Below, piece after piece: positions 1 to 7,960 of a stretch of DNA of 55,668 nt. Under the pieces are notes generated by a model. The model had not been told where the DNA came from and searched no databases. It was given only the letters and a program-made list of their open reading frames with translations. Position numbers and translations under genes: made by a program. Each line of letters opens with the position of its first letter. Positions within the stretch are counted from its first letter, which is position 1. The stretch covers positions 1 through 55,668 of the forward strand of contig CALWEL010000010.1 of the NCBI GenBank assembly GCA_944377305.1, in the 5' to 3' direction. Source of the stretch: an uncultured Clostridia bacterium (GTDB taxonomy: Bacteria; Bacillota; Clostridia; Christensenellales; UBA1242).

Positions 1-1
1 T

Positions 2-247
2 AATAGTATAATGGAAAACTTTTTTGGAAGACTTAAAACCGAAATGTTTTATGGAGAAAAATTTGAAAGTGTTAACAGTTTCATTGACAAACTAAAAGAA
101 TATATATATTATTACAATAACGAGAGAATAATACTTAAACTGAAAATGAGTCCAGTAAAATACCGAACTCAAAATCAAATTATTCAATTAAATTTTTGTC
201 CAACTTTTGGGGTGCACTTCAATATTATAGGTATTTTTTTTATTTAA
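2..247 (+). CDS. IS3-family transposase (OrfB), C-terminal fragment
   Basis: This is the last part of a DDE integrase-type transposase that moves an IS3-family element. The reading frame is open from the window edge, so the gene begins outside. Visible are NSIMENFFGRLKTEMFYG, which matches the conserved block around the catalytic glutamate of IS3/IS150 OrfB, then a YIYYYNNERI block and SPVKYRTQ, the usual end of these proteins. The frame runs through the right inverted repeat (197-221) and stops only at 247, so about nine codons lie in flanking DNA. Whether the copy is active cannot be judged from this end alone. Confidence 0.85.
   Translation, partial: NSIMENFFGRLKTEMFYGEKFESVNSFIDKLKEYIYYYNNERIILKLKMSPVKYRTQNQIIQLNFCPTFGVHFNIIGIFFI
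197..221 (+). mobile_element. Right terminal inverted repeat of the IS3-family element
   Basis: The 25 bases begin TGTCCAACTTTT and end GGGGTGCACTTCA. This resembles, from memory, the terminal repeat of IS150-group IS3 elements, whose left end reads TGAAGTGCACCCC. The element therefore ends near 221 and flanking DNA begins with ATATTATAG. The left end and target duplication are outside the window. Confidence 0.65.
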
Positions 248-444
248 AATTAAATTATAAAATAATAATTAAATTTATTTAATAATTAGATGTGAAATAT
301 ATTTATTTATAAGTTATTGAAATATATTGAGTAGAAAATCTATTAAAAATTAGAATATATTTTTTAATTATAATATTGTTTGCTAATTATATAAAATAAT
401 TGATTTATAGTTAATTTTTTGTTAGAATGATATTAGGGGATAAG

Positions 445-1161
445 ATGTTAAAAATAGAGCATTTCACAAAAAAATATGGCGATAAAATTGCTGTTGATGA
501 TTTAAGTTTGACAGTTGAAGATGGTCAGATTTGCGCGTTTATTGGTCACAATGGTGCGGGTAAGACTACAACACTTAAAGCAATTGCAGGAATAATCGGT
601 TTTGATAATGGCAAAATTTTAATTAATGACATAGATATTCAGAATGAACCTATGAAAGCGAAAACACAATTGGCATATTTGCCTGACAATCCAGACCTAT
701 ATGAACATTTGAAAGGAATTGAATATTTGAATTTCATTGCTGACGTTTTTGGTTTGAGTTTTGAAGAAAGAAAGAGAAATATTGAAGAATATGCTAATAG
801 ATTAGAAATTTATAAAGATTTGACAGAACCGATTTCTTCATATAGTCACGGAATGAAACAAAAAATTGCATTAGTATCAGCATTAATCCATAAACCTAAA
901 TTATTATTGCTTGACGAACCATTTGTTGGTTTAGACCCAATCAGCAGTCATCAATTCAAAATAATTCTACAAGAACTCGCCGATAATGGTGCAACGATTT
1001 TTTATTCAACACACGTATTAGACGTTGCAGAAAAAATTTGTTCCCATGTAGCAATCATCAAACAAGGTAAATTAATTGTTAATGACACAATGGAAAACGT
1101 TAAAGGTATGAGCAGTCTTGAAGATATCTTCTTGGAGTTAGAGAATGAAAAATACGATTAA
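445..1161 (+). CDS. ABC transporter ATP-binding protein
   Basis: Cytoplasmic ATPase subunit of an ABC-2-type transporter. The 238-residue product has Walker A GHNGAGKTT (about 34-42), an ABC signature YSHGMKQ (about 133-139), Walker B LLLLDEP followed by FVGLD (about 153-163) and the switch histidine in STH (about 190). An upstream ATG at 427 is in frame, but AGGGGA lies 5-6 bases before the ATG at 445, so 445 is preferred. The frame overlaps the next gene, a membrane permease, by 17 bases, which indicates translational coupling and one exporter. The substrate is not evident from sequence. Confidence 0.92.
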   Translation: MLKIEHFTKKYGDKIAVDDLSLTVEDGQICAFIGHNGAGKTTTLKAIAGIIGFDNGKILINDIDIQNEPMKAKTQLAYLPDNPDLYEHLKGIEYLNFIADVFGLSFEERKRNIEEYANRLEIYKDLTEPISSYSHGMKQKIALVSALIHKPKLLLLDEPFVGLDPISSHQFKIILQELADNGATIFYSTHVLDVAEKICSHVAIIKQGKLIVNDTMENVKGMSSLEDIFLELENEKYD

Positions 1162-2725
1162 TTTAACAAAGATTTATTTTAAGGAGAGTCTTAGCAATTC
1201 ATTTAATAGCACAAATAAACGTGGTATTCTAAAAAATGTGTTATATTTTATCCTTATGTTTTTGTTCGTTGCATTCTGTTTAGGATATTCACTATATAAT
1301 ATGGCTAATGCTCAAATGCAATTGTATGGTAGCGCATCAAGTATAATATTAATTGGTTTATTAATGTCTACAATTATGGTTATTATGATGACGGGATTTG
1401 ACACTCAAGGTTATTTCTATAAATCAAAAGATTATGAAATTTTGCAATCTCTTCCAATAAAAACGACAAGTGTTGTGACAGCAAAATATTTAAGTTCATA
1501 TATGATGTCATTTATTTATAATTCTATGATTGCTATTCCTACATTCGTTGTATATTTTTATTTTGAAAAAATAAGTACATTAGCCATTATTTTTGCAGTA
1601 TTTGGTTTGCTTTTGTTTCCTGCATTTACTCAATTAATAGGTAGTTTGTTGGCATGGATAATCAATATTATTTCGAGCAAAATGAAAAATAAAAATATAA
1701 TGAGAAGTATATTGACAGTGTTGTTTTTAGTTCTATTATATGTCTTTATATTTTCAGCTGACACAACAAGTTTTATTGATGCATTTTTGGGAGATGTTCC
1801 ATTAGTAATCAAGATAATTTTGCCACAAATATATTTTTTGTATAATTCTGTAATCAATGTTAGTTTATTGTGGTTTTTAGCATTTGTTGGAATTTGTTTG
1901 CTCTTTGCAATCATTAGTATATTGGTAGTTTCTATCAGTTATAAAAAGATAAATTCTGCATTAAATGTTAGTATAAAGACTAAACGCAAAGGTAGAATTT
2001 ATTATAAAAAGACTAGTATTTTTTCTACATTATTGAAAAAAGAAGCAAAGACCTTTGTATCTAGTCCAGTATATTTATTGAATGGTATTATTGGTCCAAT
2101 ATTAGTAATCATTGTCGCAATAGTGCTGGGTTCTAGTCTAAAAGATATAAGTGGGTCTGCACTAAACATTTATGCCGTAATATCTATGACATTATTGACA
2201 CTTAGTATAGGGATAGTGCCAACGACGGCTGTTTCAATCTCTATGGAGGGTAGCAAATTATTTAATATAAAAAGTTTACCCATAAAATATTCGACCATAA
2301 TATTATCAAAGATTACATTTAATCTATTATTAGTATTTCCATTTTTATTAATCGCTCAAATTATATTGTGGATTATAAATCCGTTTGAAATAGGTGTATG
2401 TGTTTTATTGTTCTTCTACTATATAATAAGTTTGATTTTATATGTTTCGTTTGGTATGTTAATGAATTTAAAAATGCCTAGATTAAAATGGAGTAGTGAA
2501 ACACAGGCGGTAAAACAAAGTGGTAGCGTGTTGACGACAATGATAGTCAATTTAGTGTTATCGTTTTTGCCAATGGTAATATATTATCTTTTTGGCACGC
2601 AGATATTATCTATGGGAATTGTGATGTATATAGGATTGATGTTTATGCTTAATGTAGTTTTATCAATTATTGTCATAAGTTTACTTTTTACTATTGGGAA
2701 AAAATTGTTTAATAAAATTCAATAA
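1145..2725 (+). CDS. ABC transporter permease
   Basis: Integral membrane partner of the preceding ATPase. The 526-residue product is strongly hydrophobic, with about ten to twelve membrane segments arranged as two similar halves separated by a basic hydrophilic stretch (KTKRKGRIYYKK, about 275-290). Large permeases of this type belong to ABC-2-like exporters in Bacillota that are always paired with one ATPase gene. GGAG lies seven bases before the start, inside the end of the ATPase gene. A strong hairpin with a T tract follows the stop, so the two genes form a complete unit. Cargo is unknown. Confidence 0.85.
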   Translation: MKNTINLTKIYFKESLSNSFNSTNKRGILKNVLYFILMFLFVAFCLGYSLYNMANAQMQLYGSASSIILIGLLMSTIMVIMMTGFDTQGYFYKSKDYEILQSLPIKTTSVVTAKYLSSYMMSFIYNSMIAIPTFVVYFYFEKISTLAIIFAVFGLLLFPAFTQLIGSLLAWIINIISSKMKNKNIMRSILTVLFLVLLYVFIFSADTTSFIDAFLGDVPLVIKIILPQIYFLYNSVINVSLLWFLAFVGICLLFAIISILVVSISYKKINSALNVSIKTKRKGRIYYKKTSIFSTLLKKEAKTFVSSPVYLLNGIIGPILVIIVAIVLGSSLKDISGSALNIYAVISMTLLTLSIGIVPTTAVSISMEGSKLFNIKSLPIKYSTIILSKITFNLLLVFPFLLIAQIILWIINPFEIGVCVLLFFYYIISLILYVSFGMLMNLKMPRLKWSSETQAVKQSGSVLTTMIVNLVLSFLPMVIYYLFGTQILSMGIVMYIGLMFMLNVVLSIIVISLLFTIGKKLFNKIQ

Positions 2726-2771
2726 AAGGTATTTGACAAGTTTTAATATTTGTTATATATATAAAACAAAC

Positions 2772-2804
2772 AAAAAAAAACACCACAAATGTGGTGCTTT
2801 TTTA
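2772..2804. terminator. Bidirectional intrinsic terminator
   Basis: CACCAC (2781-2786) pairs with GTGGTG (2791-2796) around a four-base loop, with an A tract before and a T tract after. It can end the ABC operon on the plus strand and the convergent minus-strand gene. Confidence 0.85.
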
Positions 2805-3497
2805 AGCAAAGCATTCTTCCAATGAAAGATATGCTGATCGAGATTTTTTATTTACTTTTGTGAAATAATCTAGGGCAATCATCAATGAATAAACTAATTT
2901 TTTATCATTTTTTTCGCTAGCAATGAAGAGAGAATTTAATAGCATTGTGAATTCTTCTTTTTCATTTAACTTAAGTTTGTAATTATCAACATTTTTCATT
3001 ATCAATCGCACGCAATTTTTGATTTTGTTATAATAATTAGTTTGATAATCATCAGTATCAACTATTACGTGGCGTTTTGAATATATATCATTGATGGCTT
3101 GCTTGAATGGAATGATGATCGCATTGGCAAAATTATAAAATTCTTTTCCATTAGGTTCGCCCTCGTTTTTAAAATACCTAGCAAGGAAATCATAAAAATC
3201 ATAAATTTTGTTGTCAAATCTATATAGAAGATTATATACAAATGCGATGACTTCCTTTTCTTCAGGAGGCACTGAAAGGGTGAAACCCTTTTCATTTTCA
3301 CGAGATGCTATTGAAAAGGCTGAATTGAAATCATAATCATCAATGCAAGATGAAACAATATTTTTGATTTTTTCGTCATCAGAAATGATTTTTAAAATCG
3401 AGGCAATTTTGATATCTGCTAAAATATATTTTCCCAAAATAAATTCGTCACAAGCGGTGTTGAAAGGAATTAATTCGTGAACGCTTTGATTATTCAT
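2802..3497 (-). CDS. Hypothetical protein, unknown function
   Basis: I do not recognise this 231-residue protein. It has no signal peptide, membrane segment or catalytic motif that I can name. It looks soluble and mainly helical, rich in Lys, Asp, Glu, Phe and Tyr, with a central stretch ending in YNLLYRFDNKIYDFYDFL and a helical C-terminus. The start at 3497 is chosen over an upstream ATG at 3515 because AGGAG sits about six bases before it. The gene is divergent from the DUF4364 gene, with about 110 bases between, so shared regulation is possible. It shares the terminator at 2772-2804 with the ABC operon. Confidence 0.75.
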   Translation of the reverse strand: MNNQSVHELIPFNTACDEFILGKYILADIKIASILKIISDDEKIKNIVSSCIDDYDFNSAFSIASRENEKGFTLSVPPEEKEVIAFVYNLLYRFDNKIYDFYDFLARYFKNEGEPNGKEFYNFANAIIIPFKQAINDIYSKRHVIVDTDDYQTNYYNKIKNCVRLIMKNVDNYKLKLNEKEEFTMLLNSLFIASEKNDKKLVYSLMIALDYFTKVNKKSRSAYLSLEECFA

Positions 3498-3573
3498 ATA
3501 TACTCCTATGAACATTATATCAAAAATAAAAAATCATAGCAAGAGATTTGAGATGTAAAAAAGTTGTCATTTT

Positions 3574-3602
3574 TTTAATTTTGTTGTATAATAAACTGAA
3601 GG
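3574..3602 (+). promoter_or_regulatory. Promoter of the DUF4364 gene
   Basis: TTGTCA (3574-3579), a 17-base spacer and a perfect TATAAT (3597-3602) form a sigma-A-type promoter just before the SD GAAGGA and the ATG at 3610. The mRNA leader would be only a few bases. Confidence 0.75.
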
Positions 3603-3609
3603 ATAAATT

Positions 3610-4146
3610 ATGGATTTCGTACCAGATAATACAGTAAACAAATTGATTTTATTATACGTTTTGGACAAAATGGAAATTCCACTCACAGAAAATTCCATTT
3701 TGGAAATTTGTTCTAGCCAGAATAATTGGGTAAATTGGATGGATTGCAAAGATCTATTGTCTCAATTGATCACTTCAAAATTTGTATATAAGCCCAATAC
3801 GGATAGTGATGAAAATAGATATTATATTACGGTTGCAGGTAGGGAATGCCTTTCTCAATTTTACACTCGTATACCAGCCAGCTTGAGAGATAACATTTCA
3901 CATTTTGCACAAGAGAATAAAATGCAATTTAAACGCAATCAAGAGTATGTGGCAAAATCATATAAGAATGAAGACGGAAGCTATACTGTAGATTTGAGAA
4001 TCCTTGAACCTCTTACAACTGATTCAATTTTTTCGTTGAAATTGAAGACTGATACTCGACATAATGCTACCGTTGCTTGCAAACGATGGCGAGAATTGGC
4101 CGCTAATGTGTATGAATATATTTATAGTAGAATTATTGATAATTAA
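3610..4146 (+). CDS. DUF4364 family protein
   Basis: The 178-residue protein matches the DUF4364 family of Clostridia. The N-terminus (NTVNKLILLYVLDKMEIPLT) followed by a stretch containing NWVNWMDCKDLLSQLI looks like a winged-helix fold, with a YYITVAGRECL strand-turn-helix at about 80-90. The C-terminal half contains the TVDLRI block and a basic helix (CKRWRELAANVYEYIY). The family is widespread but of unknown role; the winged helix suggests nucleic-acid binding, which is inference. It has its own promoter with a perfect -10 box and is divergent from an unknown gene. Confidence 0.8.
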   Translation: MDFVPDNTVNKLILLYVLDKMEIPLTENSILEICSSQNNWVNWMDCKDLLSQLITSKFVYKPNTDSDENRYYITVAGRECLSQFYTRIPASLRDNISHFAQENKMQFKRNQEYVAKSYKNEDGSYTVDLRILEPLTTDSIFSLKLKTDTRHNATVACKRWRELAANVYEYIYSRIIDN

Positions 4147-4282
4147 AATTGACAAGGTATCGATTGAAATATGCCGATTATGAAATTTAATTTTAATTAG
4201 ATTAACTGTTGATTATGTTATTTTAAAAGTTTATGAATTAATTTTTTGATTATATATTACATATTTTTGATCTCTTTGGAAT

Positions 4283-4320
4283 TAAAAAAAACGTGCATAA
4301 TTTCAAAACTAAGCACGTTT
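4283..4320 (-). terminator. Intrinsic terminator of the minus-strand ylbJ/membrane-protein unit
   Basis: AAACGTGC pairs with GCACGTTT across a 16-base loop. Read on the minus strand, the hairpin is followed by a run of T, directly downstream of the gene that ends at 4353. Confidence 0.75.
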
Positions 4321-4352
4321 CATTATTTTATATAATATATTGAATTTCAAAA

Positions 4353-4898
4353 TTAATACAAAGCATTATATTCTTGGACATTTTGAATAGTGTTCATTTC
4401 CATCTTGATATGATAAACGCTATTAAATCCGCTGATTGCAAATAATATTAAAATTGGCATATAAAAGGTAATGGATGAGAAGTATACCAATTCCAGAACA
4501 GAATATGTGACTCCACAGACTAAGACTAGGAACATCACAAATGCTATAAATTTTGATAAATAATTGAACATTTTCAAAAAACTACCTTTTTTATTATTTG
4601 AAATCACGCTGATAGTGCGCACTGCTTTCCCTTGATGTCGAATTTGATTTATAATGTTTATATCTCTAAATGCATATATTAGTGCAGTTAGTGTCAGTAT
4701 AAGAGAAACCAAAAGCACTATTATGCTGACAATTAACATTGTAGTAGAGAGCGAATCTTGAAAATAATTGAAGAACATTGAAATTAATTGCCAAACAAAA
4801 ATAACTAGAAACAATGACATAAATATCATTCTAATTGTTGTATCTTTTTTTAGTAGTGGCATATCTTTGTGCTGATATTCAAGTTTTTTGAATTTCAT
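4353..4898 (-). CDS. Small integral membrane protein, unknown function
   Basis: The 181-residue product has about four hydrophobic segments in two pairs (about 28-48 and 55-82, then about 115-138 and 142-162) with a basic loop between, and no recognisable catalytic motif. I cannot assign a family. An in-frame TTG lies at 4904, but AGAGG six bases before the ATG at 4898 decides the start. It lies about 50 bases downstream of ylbJ on the same strand with no terminator between, so the two are probably co-transcribed and end at the hairpin at 4283-4320. Confidence 0.75.
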   Translation of the reverse strand: MKFKKLEYQHKDMPLLKKDTTIRMIFMSLFLVIFVWQLISMFFNYFQDSLSTTMLIVSIIVLLVSLILTLTALIYAFRDINIINQIRHQGKAVRTISVISNNKKGSFLKMFNYLSKFIAFVMFLVLVCGVTYSVLELVYFSSITFYMPILILFAISGFNSVYHIKMEMNTIQNVQEYNALY

Positions 4899-4951
4899 AT
4901 TCAACCTCTTATTTAATTTTATAAAAAATAGAAAATATTGTCAAACAATTT

Positions 4952-5920
4952 TTATATAAAGATAAATGCCAATGGTATTGTGACTATCAAACAAATTAAG
5001 CCTTGTGTTGTTTTTTGTTTCAAAATAGTTTTTGCTGGAATCTTCAATTTGTTCAAAAAAGATAGAGATTGCATAAGAATACTAATACCACCAAATCCAA
5101 TGAGACCGCTAGCAATAATGGTCTTTATAGTCAAACTAATACCAGCATTATTCAATTCAATGATTCCACGAGTAATCTCAAATAATCCAATTATACTTGA
5201 TTTTATAGTTTCAAAATTTTGAGGACAATCAAAAATGCTACATAAGGCTTTTGTAATATTATTCAATAACCCAATATTAAGCAGTACATCTATGATTAGA
5301 AAGCTCAATACCATATACGCACAAACCAATAATATTGAGATTGTAGAATCATACACTGTATCTGAAAGTATGTTCTCATTTTTATTACGTGAATATAATT
5401 GTTCTTTTTCAACGAGTTTATCTTTTCTATATATTAAACCATTTATTAGGGCAGATAGAACGTTTGCAATTAAAATAATCAATCCTGCTTTATAAGACAA
5501 AAAAATGTTGACTCCTACAGTACCTATAATAAACATCGGCCCGCTGATAGAGCAAAAAGACATCATTTTTTCGGCTTCTCGTGTCTTGATTTTCCCCTCT
5601 TCATTAAGGGCGCAAATCAATTTTGCACCCATTGGATATCCCGAAATTGCGGATAATAAAAATATTTTGAATCCAAAATTTGGTACACGATATAATTTGT
5701 TGAAATACTTGTCCAATTTTCCGGCTTTGAATGTCGCTAGGCTTACGATTAAACGTGTGAATATAAAAAATGGGAACAATACTGGTAGAACTTTCAATGC
5801 CCACACAGTAATGGCATCTAATACTGATTCTGAATAAATTTTGGGATTTAAAATGAAAATAATACATACAAATAATATTAGCAAAACAATAATTTTATTT
5901 GATTTTAAAAATTTAATCAT
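4952..5920 (-). CDS. ylbJ: YlbJ-type sporulation integral membrane protein
   Basis: The 322-residue protein has about eight membrane segments and the nucleoside-transporter-like Gate architecture of YlbJ. Recognisable blocks are PVLFPFFIFTRL (about 46-57), AISGYPMGAKL (about 92-102) and SFCSISGPMFIIGTVGV (about 121-137). YlbJ is required for normal spore formation in Bacillus subtilis; presence here is compatible with a spore-forming ancestry but does not prove sporulation. There is no Shine-Dalgarno sequence before the ATG; instead two overlapping TATAAT boxes on the minus strand (5926-5936) end 5-10 bases from it. The divergent patatin-like gene starts only 29 bases away. Confidence 0.85.
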   Translation of the reverse strand: MIKFLKSNKIIVLLILFVCIIFILNPKIYSESVLDAITVWALKVLPVLFPFFIFTRLIVSLATFKAGKLDKYFNKLYRVPNFGFKIFLLSAISGYPMGAKLICALNEEGKIKTREAEKMMSFCSISGPMFIIGTVGVNIFLSYKAGLIILIANVLSALINGLIYRKDKLVEKEQLYSRNKNENILSDTVYDSTISILLVCAYMVLSFLIIDVLLNIGLLNNITKALCSIFDCPQNFETIKSSIIGLFEITRGIIELNNAGISLTIKTIIASGLIGFGGISILMQSLSFLNKLKIPAKTILKQKTTQGLICLIVTIPLAFIFI

Positions 5921-5925
5921 ATATA

Positions 5926-5936
5926 ATTATATTATA
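5926..5936 (-). promoter_or_regulatory. Overlapping -10 boxes of ylbJ (possibly leaderless)
   Basis: On the minus strand two TATAAT hexamers overlap by one base, ending 5 and 10 bases before the ylbJ ATG. With normal spacing, transcription would start at or within a few bases of the start codon. No good -35 is visible. Confidence 0.45.
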
Positions 5937-5949
5937 AATGGGGGTGGAT

Positions 5950-6825
5950 ATGAAAAAATTTGCATTAGTCCTAGGAGGTGGATCATCAAAAGGATATGCC
6001 CATATTGGTGTTTTAAAAGTATTAGAGAAGAATGGTATCAAACCTGATATTATAGTCGGTACGTCTATGGGTGCTTTGATTGGAGGGTTCTATTCTTCTG
6101 GTATTCCTATTGATAAATTAGAAGATTTGGCACAAAAATTTAATAGTTTAGGACCATTTAGTTTGTATTCAGCACTATTCAAAGATAATTTGTTGAATGT
6201 AGACAAAGTTAAACGCTTGATCAATAAAGAACTGAAAGACAAAACGCACGATGATTGTGATATAAAATTTGTATCAGTTTCCACTGAATTAAACCTTGGA
6301 ATAGAAAAGTATTTTGACTCGGGTTTATTGAGAGAAAGTGTATTAGCTAGCATATCTATTCCCGGAGTTTTTCCAAGATTCAAAATAGGCAATAATGTTT
6401 ATGTAGATGGAGGGCTTTTAAACAATCTTCCCGAGGATGTGGCAAAAAAATATATGCCAGATGCTATAATCATCTCTGTTGACGTGATTGGCGAATATTC
6501 AAAGCAGATAGAAAGACAGAGAATGAAAACAATTGAAACCATTATGAATGCATCCACTCTTATGACTCAAACCATTGCTAACAGCAAACCAAAAGTAGCA
6601 GACTTAAGAATTGTTATATCACAGCCGAATGTCAGTCAATTGGATTTTTCAAAGAAGGCTGCACAAAGAGCAATTCATAAAGGTGCTAGTATAACTAGAC
6701 AATATATTAGTCAAATTAAACAACTATTAGATATAGAGGATGCTAAGGTAAAAAAGTCAAAGAAAAATAACATAGCAAAGGATATTGAATTTAAAGATAT
6801 TAAGAAATTAAAAACTAATACGTAG
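5950..6825 (+). CDS. Patatin-like phospholipase family protein
   Basis: A predicted cytoplasmic or membrane-associated serine acyl hydrolase with the Ser-Asp dyad of the patatin family. The 291-residue product has the glycine-rich oxyanion segment LGGGSSKGYAHIGVL (about 8-22), the nucleophile elbow GTSMG (Ser39) and the Asp in VDGGLLNN (Asp153), so it should be active. The start at 5950 follows GGGGGTGG; an in-frame ATG at 5938 lies before this site. About 80 residues after the catalytic domain end in a very lysine-rich tail. The gene precedes pta by 12 bases and is probably co-transcribed with it. The natural lipid substrate is unknown. Confidence 0.88.
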   Translation: MKKFALVLGGGSSKGYAHIGVLKVLEKNGIKPDIIVGTSMGALIGGFYSSGIPIDKLEDLAQKFNSLGPFSLYSALFKDNLLNVDKVKRLINKELKDKTHDDCDIKFVSVSTELNLGIEKYFDSGLLRESVLASISIPGVFPRFKIGNNVYVDGGLLNNLPEDVAKKYMPDAIIISVDVIGEYSKQIERQRMKTIETIMNASTLMTQTIANSKPKVADLRIVISQPNVSQLDFSKKAAQRAIHKGASITRQYISQIKQLLDIEDAKVKKSKKNNIAKDIEFKDIKKLKTNT

Positions 6826-6837
6826 GAGAATTTAGAT

Positions 6838-7797
6838 ATGAAAATTGTAGACGAATTGAAAAAACATGCAAAAAAAATAGATGCAACCATTATATTACCT
6901 GAGGCAAATATTGATGAGAGAGTATATTTAGCAGCTAAGGAAATTTTAGATAAAAACATTTCAAAATTGATAGTTTTTGGAAACCCTAATCAATATGATG
7001 AAAGTTTCAAATCAAAAAATTGTACGATTATAGATATTTTAAAATATAGAGATTTAGATAAGTTCGCTTTCGAATTGTTTGAACTGAGAAAGTCTAAAGG
7101 TATGACTATAGAGAGAGCTAATGAACTAATTAGACGTCCAGACTATTTTGCTATGATGTTGTTGAAATTTGGACAGGCAGATGGAATGGTGGCAGGAGCC
7201 ACTTGGTCAACTGCAGATACTTTGCGCCCCGCACTTCAAGTGATTAAGACCAAACCTGGCAAACCTATTGTCACTGGAATTATGTTGATGGTCAAGGAGG
7301 GTGTCAATCCTTTGGTTTTCGCAGATGTATCGCTAATTGAAAATCCTACTAGTGAGAACTTATCTGACATTGCAATCTCTAGTGCGGAATTCGCTGAAAA
7401 GGTGCTTAAAGTTGAGCCGAAAGTGGCTATGCTCAGTTATTCAACTAAAGGGAGTGCGTCTAGCGAAATGGTAGATAAAGTGAGAATCGCCACCGAAATT
7501 GCAAACAAAAAATCGCACTATCTAATTGATGGTGAAATGCAAGTTGATTCTGCCTTAGATAAGGCTACGGCAAGGAAAAAAGGTGTAATATCCGAAGTGG
7601 GAGGCAATGCTAATGTGTTTGTGTTCCCTGATTTGAATGCGGGCAATATCGGATATAAACTAGTTTCGCGACTAGGTGGATATACTGCAATCGGACCAAT
7701 TATGCTCAATTTCAACAAACCAGTAAATGATTTGAGTCGTGGCTCAAATGTCGAGGAAATCATCAATACAATTTGCATCACGAAATTACTGATCTAA
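6838..7797 (+). CDS. pta: Phosphate acetyltransferase
   Basis: Converts acetyl-CoA and phosphate to acetyl phosphate and CoA, the first step of the acetate fermentation branch. The 319-residue length is that of the short, single-domain bacterial Pta. Family blocks include ILPEANIDERVYLAA at the N-terminus, ADGMVAGATWSTADTLRPAL (about 117-136), and the C-terminal FPDLNAGNIGYKLVSRLGG and NFNKPVNDLSRG. AGGAG precedes the start by nine bases. The acetate kinase gene follows on the same strand, separated by 163 bases with its own promoter. The two enzymes together yield ATP from acetyl-CoA. Confidence 0.95.
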   Translation: MKIVDELKKHAKKIDATIILPEANIDERVYLAAKEILDKNISKLIVFGNPNQYDESFKSKNCTIIDILKYRDLDKFAFELFELRKSKGMTIERANELIRRPDYFAMMLLKFGQADGMVAGATWSTADTLRPALQVIKTKPGKPIVTGIMLMVKEGVNPLVFADVSLIENPTSENLSDIAISSAEFAEKVLKVEPKVAMLSYSTKGSASSEMVDKVRIATEIANKKSHYLIDGEMQVDSALDKATARKKGVISEVGGNANVFVFPDLNAGNIGYKLVSRLGGYTAIGPIMLNFNKPVNDLSRGSNVEEIINTICITKLLI

Positions 7798-7906
7798 TAT
7801 CAATCTTTATTCAACTATTAAGATATTTGAATCTGATTGTTAATAATTAAAACCGACAAGAGCATAATTTTATTATCAAAATTGACAAAATAACAAATAA
7901 ATCATT

Positions 7907-7934
7907 TTGTTAATTTTTTTAATTGTGTTATAAT
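7907..7934 (+). promoter_or_regulatory. Promoter of ackA
   Basis: TTGTTA (7907-7912), a 16-base spacer and perfect TATAAT (7929-7934) lie 26 bases before the ackA start, so kinase can be made apart from pta. Confidence 0.65.
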
Positions 7935-7960
7935 CTAGATTATTGAATATAGGAGAAAGT

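Noticed and set aside
4938..5837. Three plus-strand ORFs inside ylbJ
   Set aside because: They are antisense to a well-supported membrane protein gene, have no SD and no recognisable domains.
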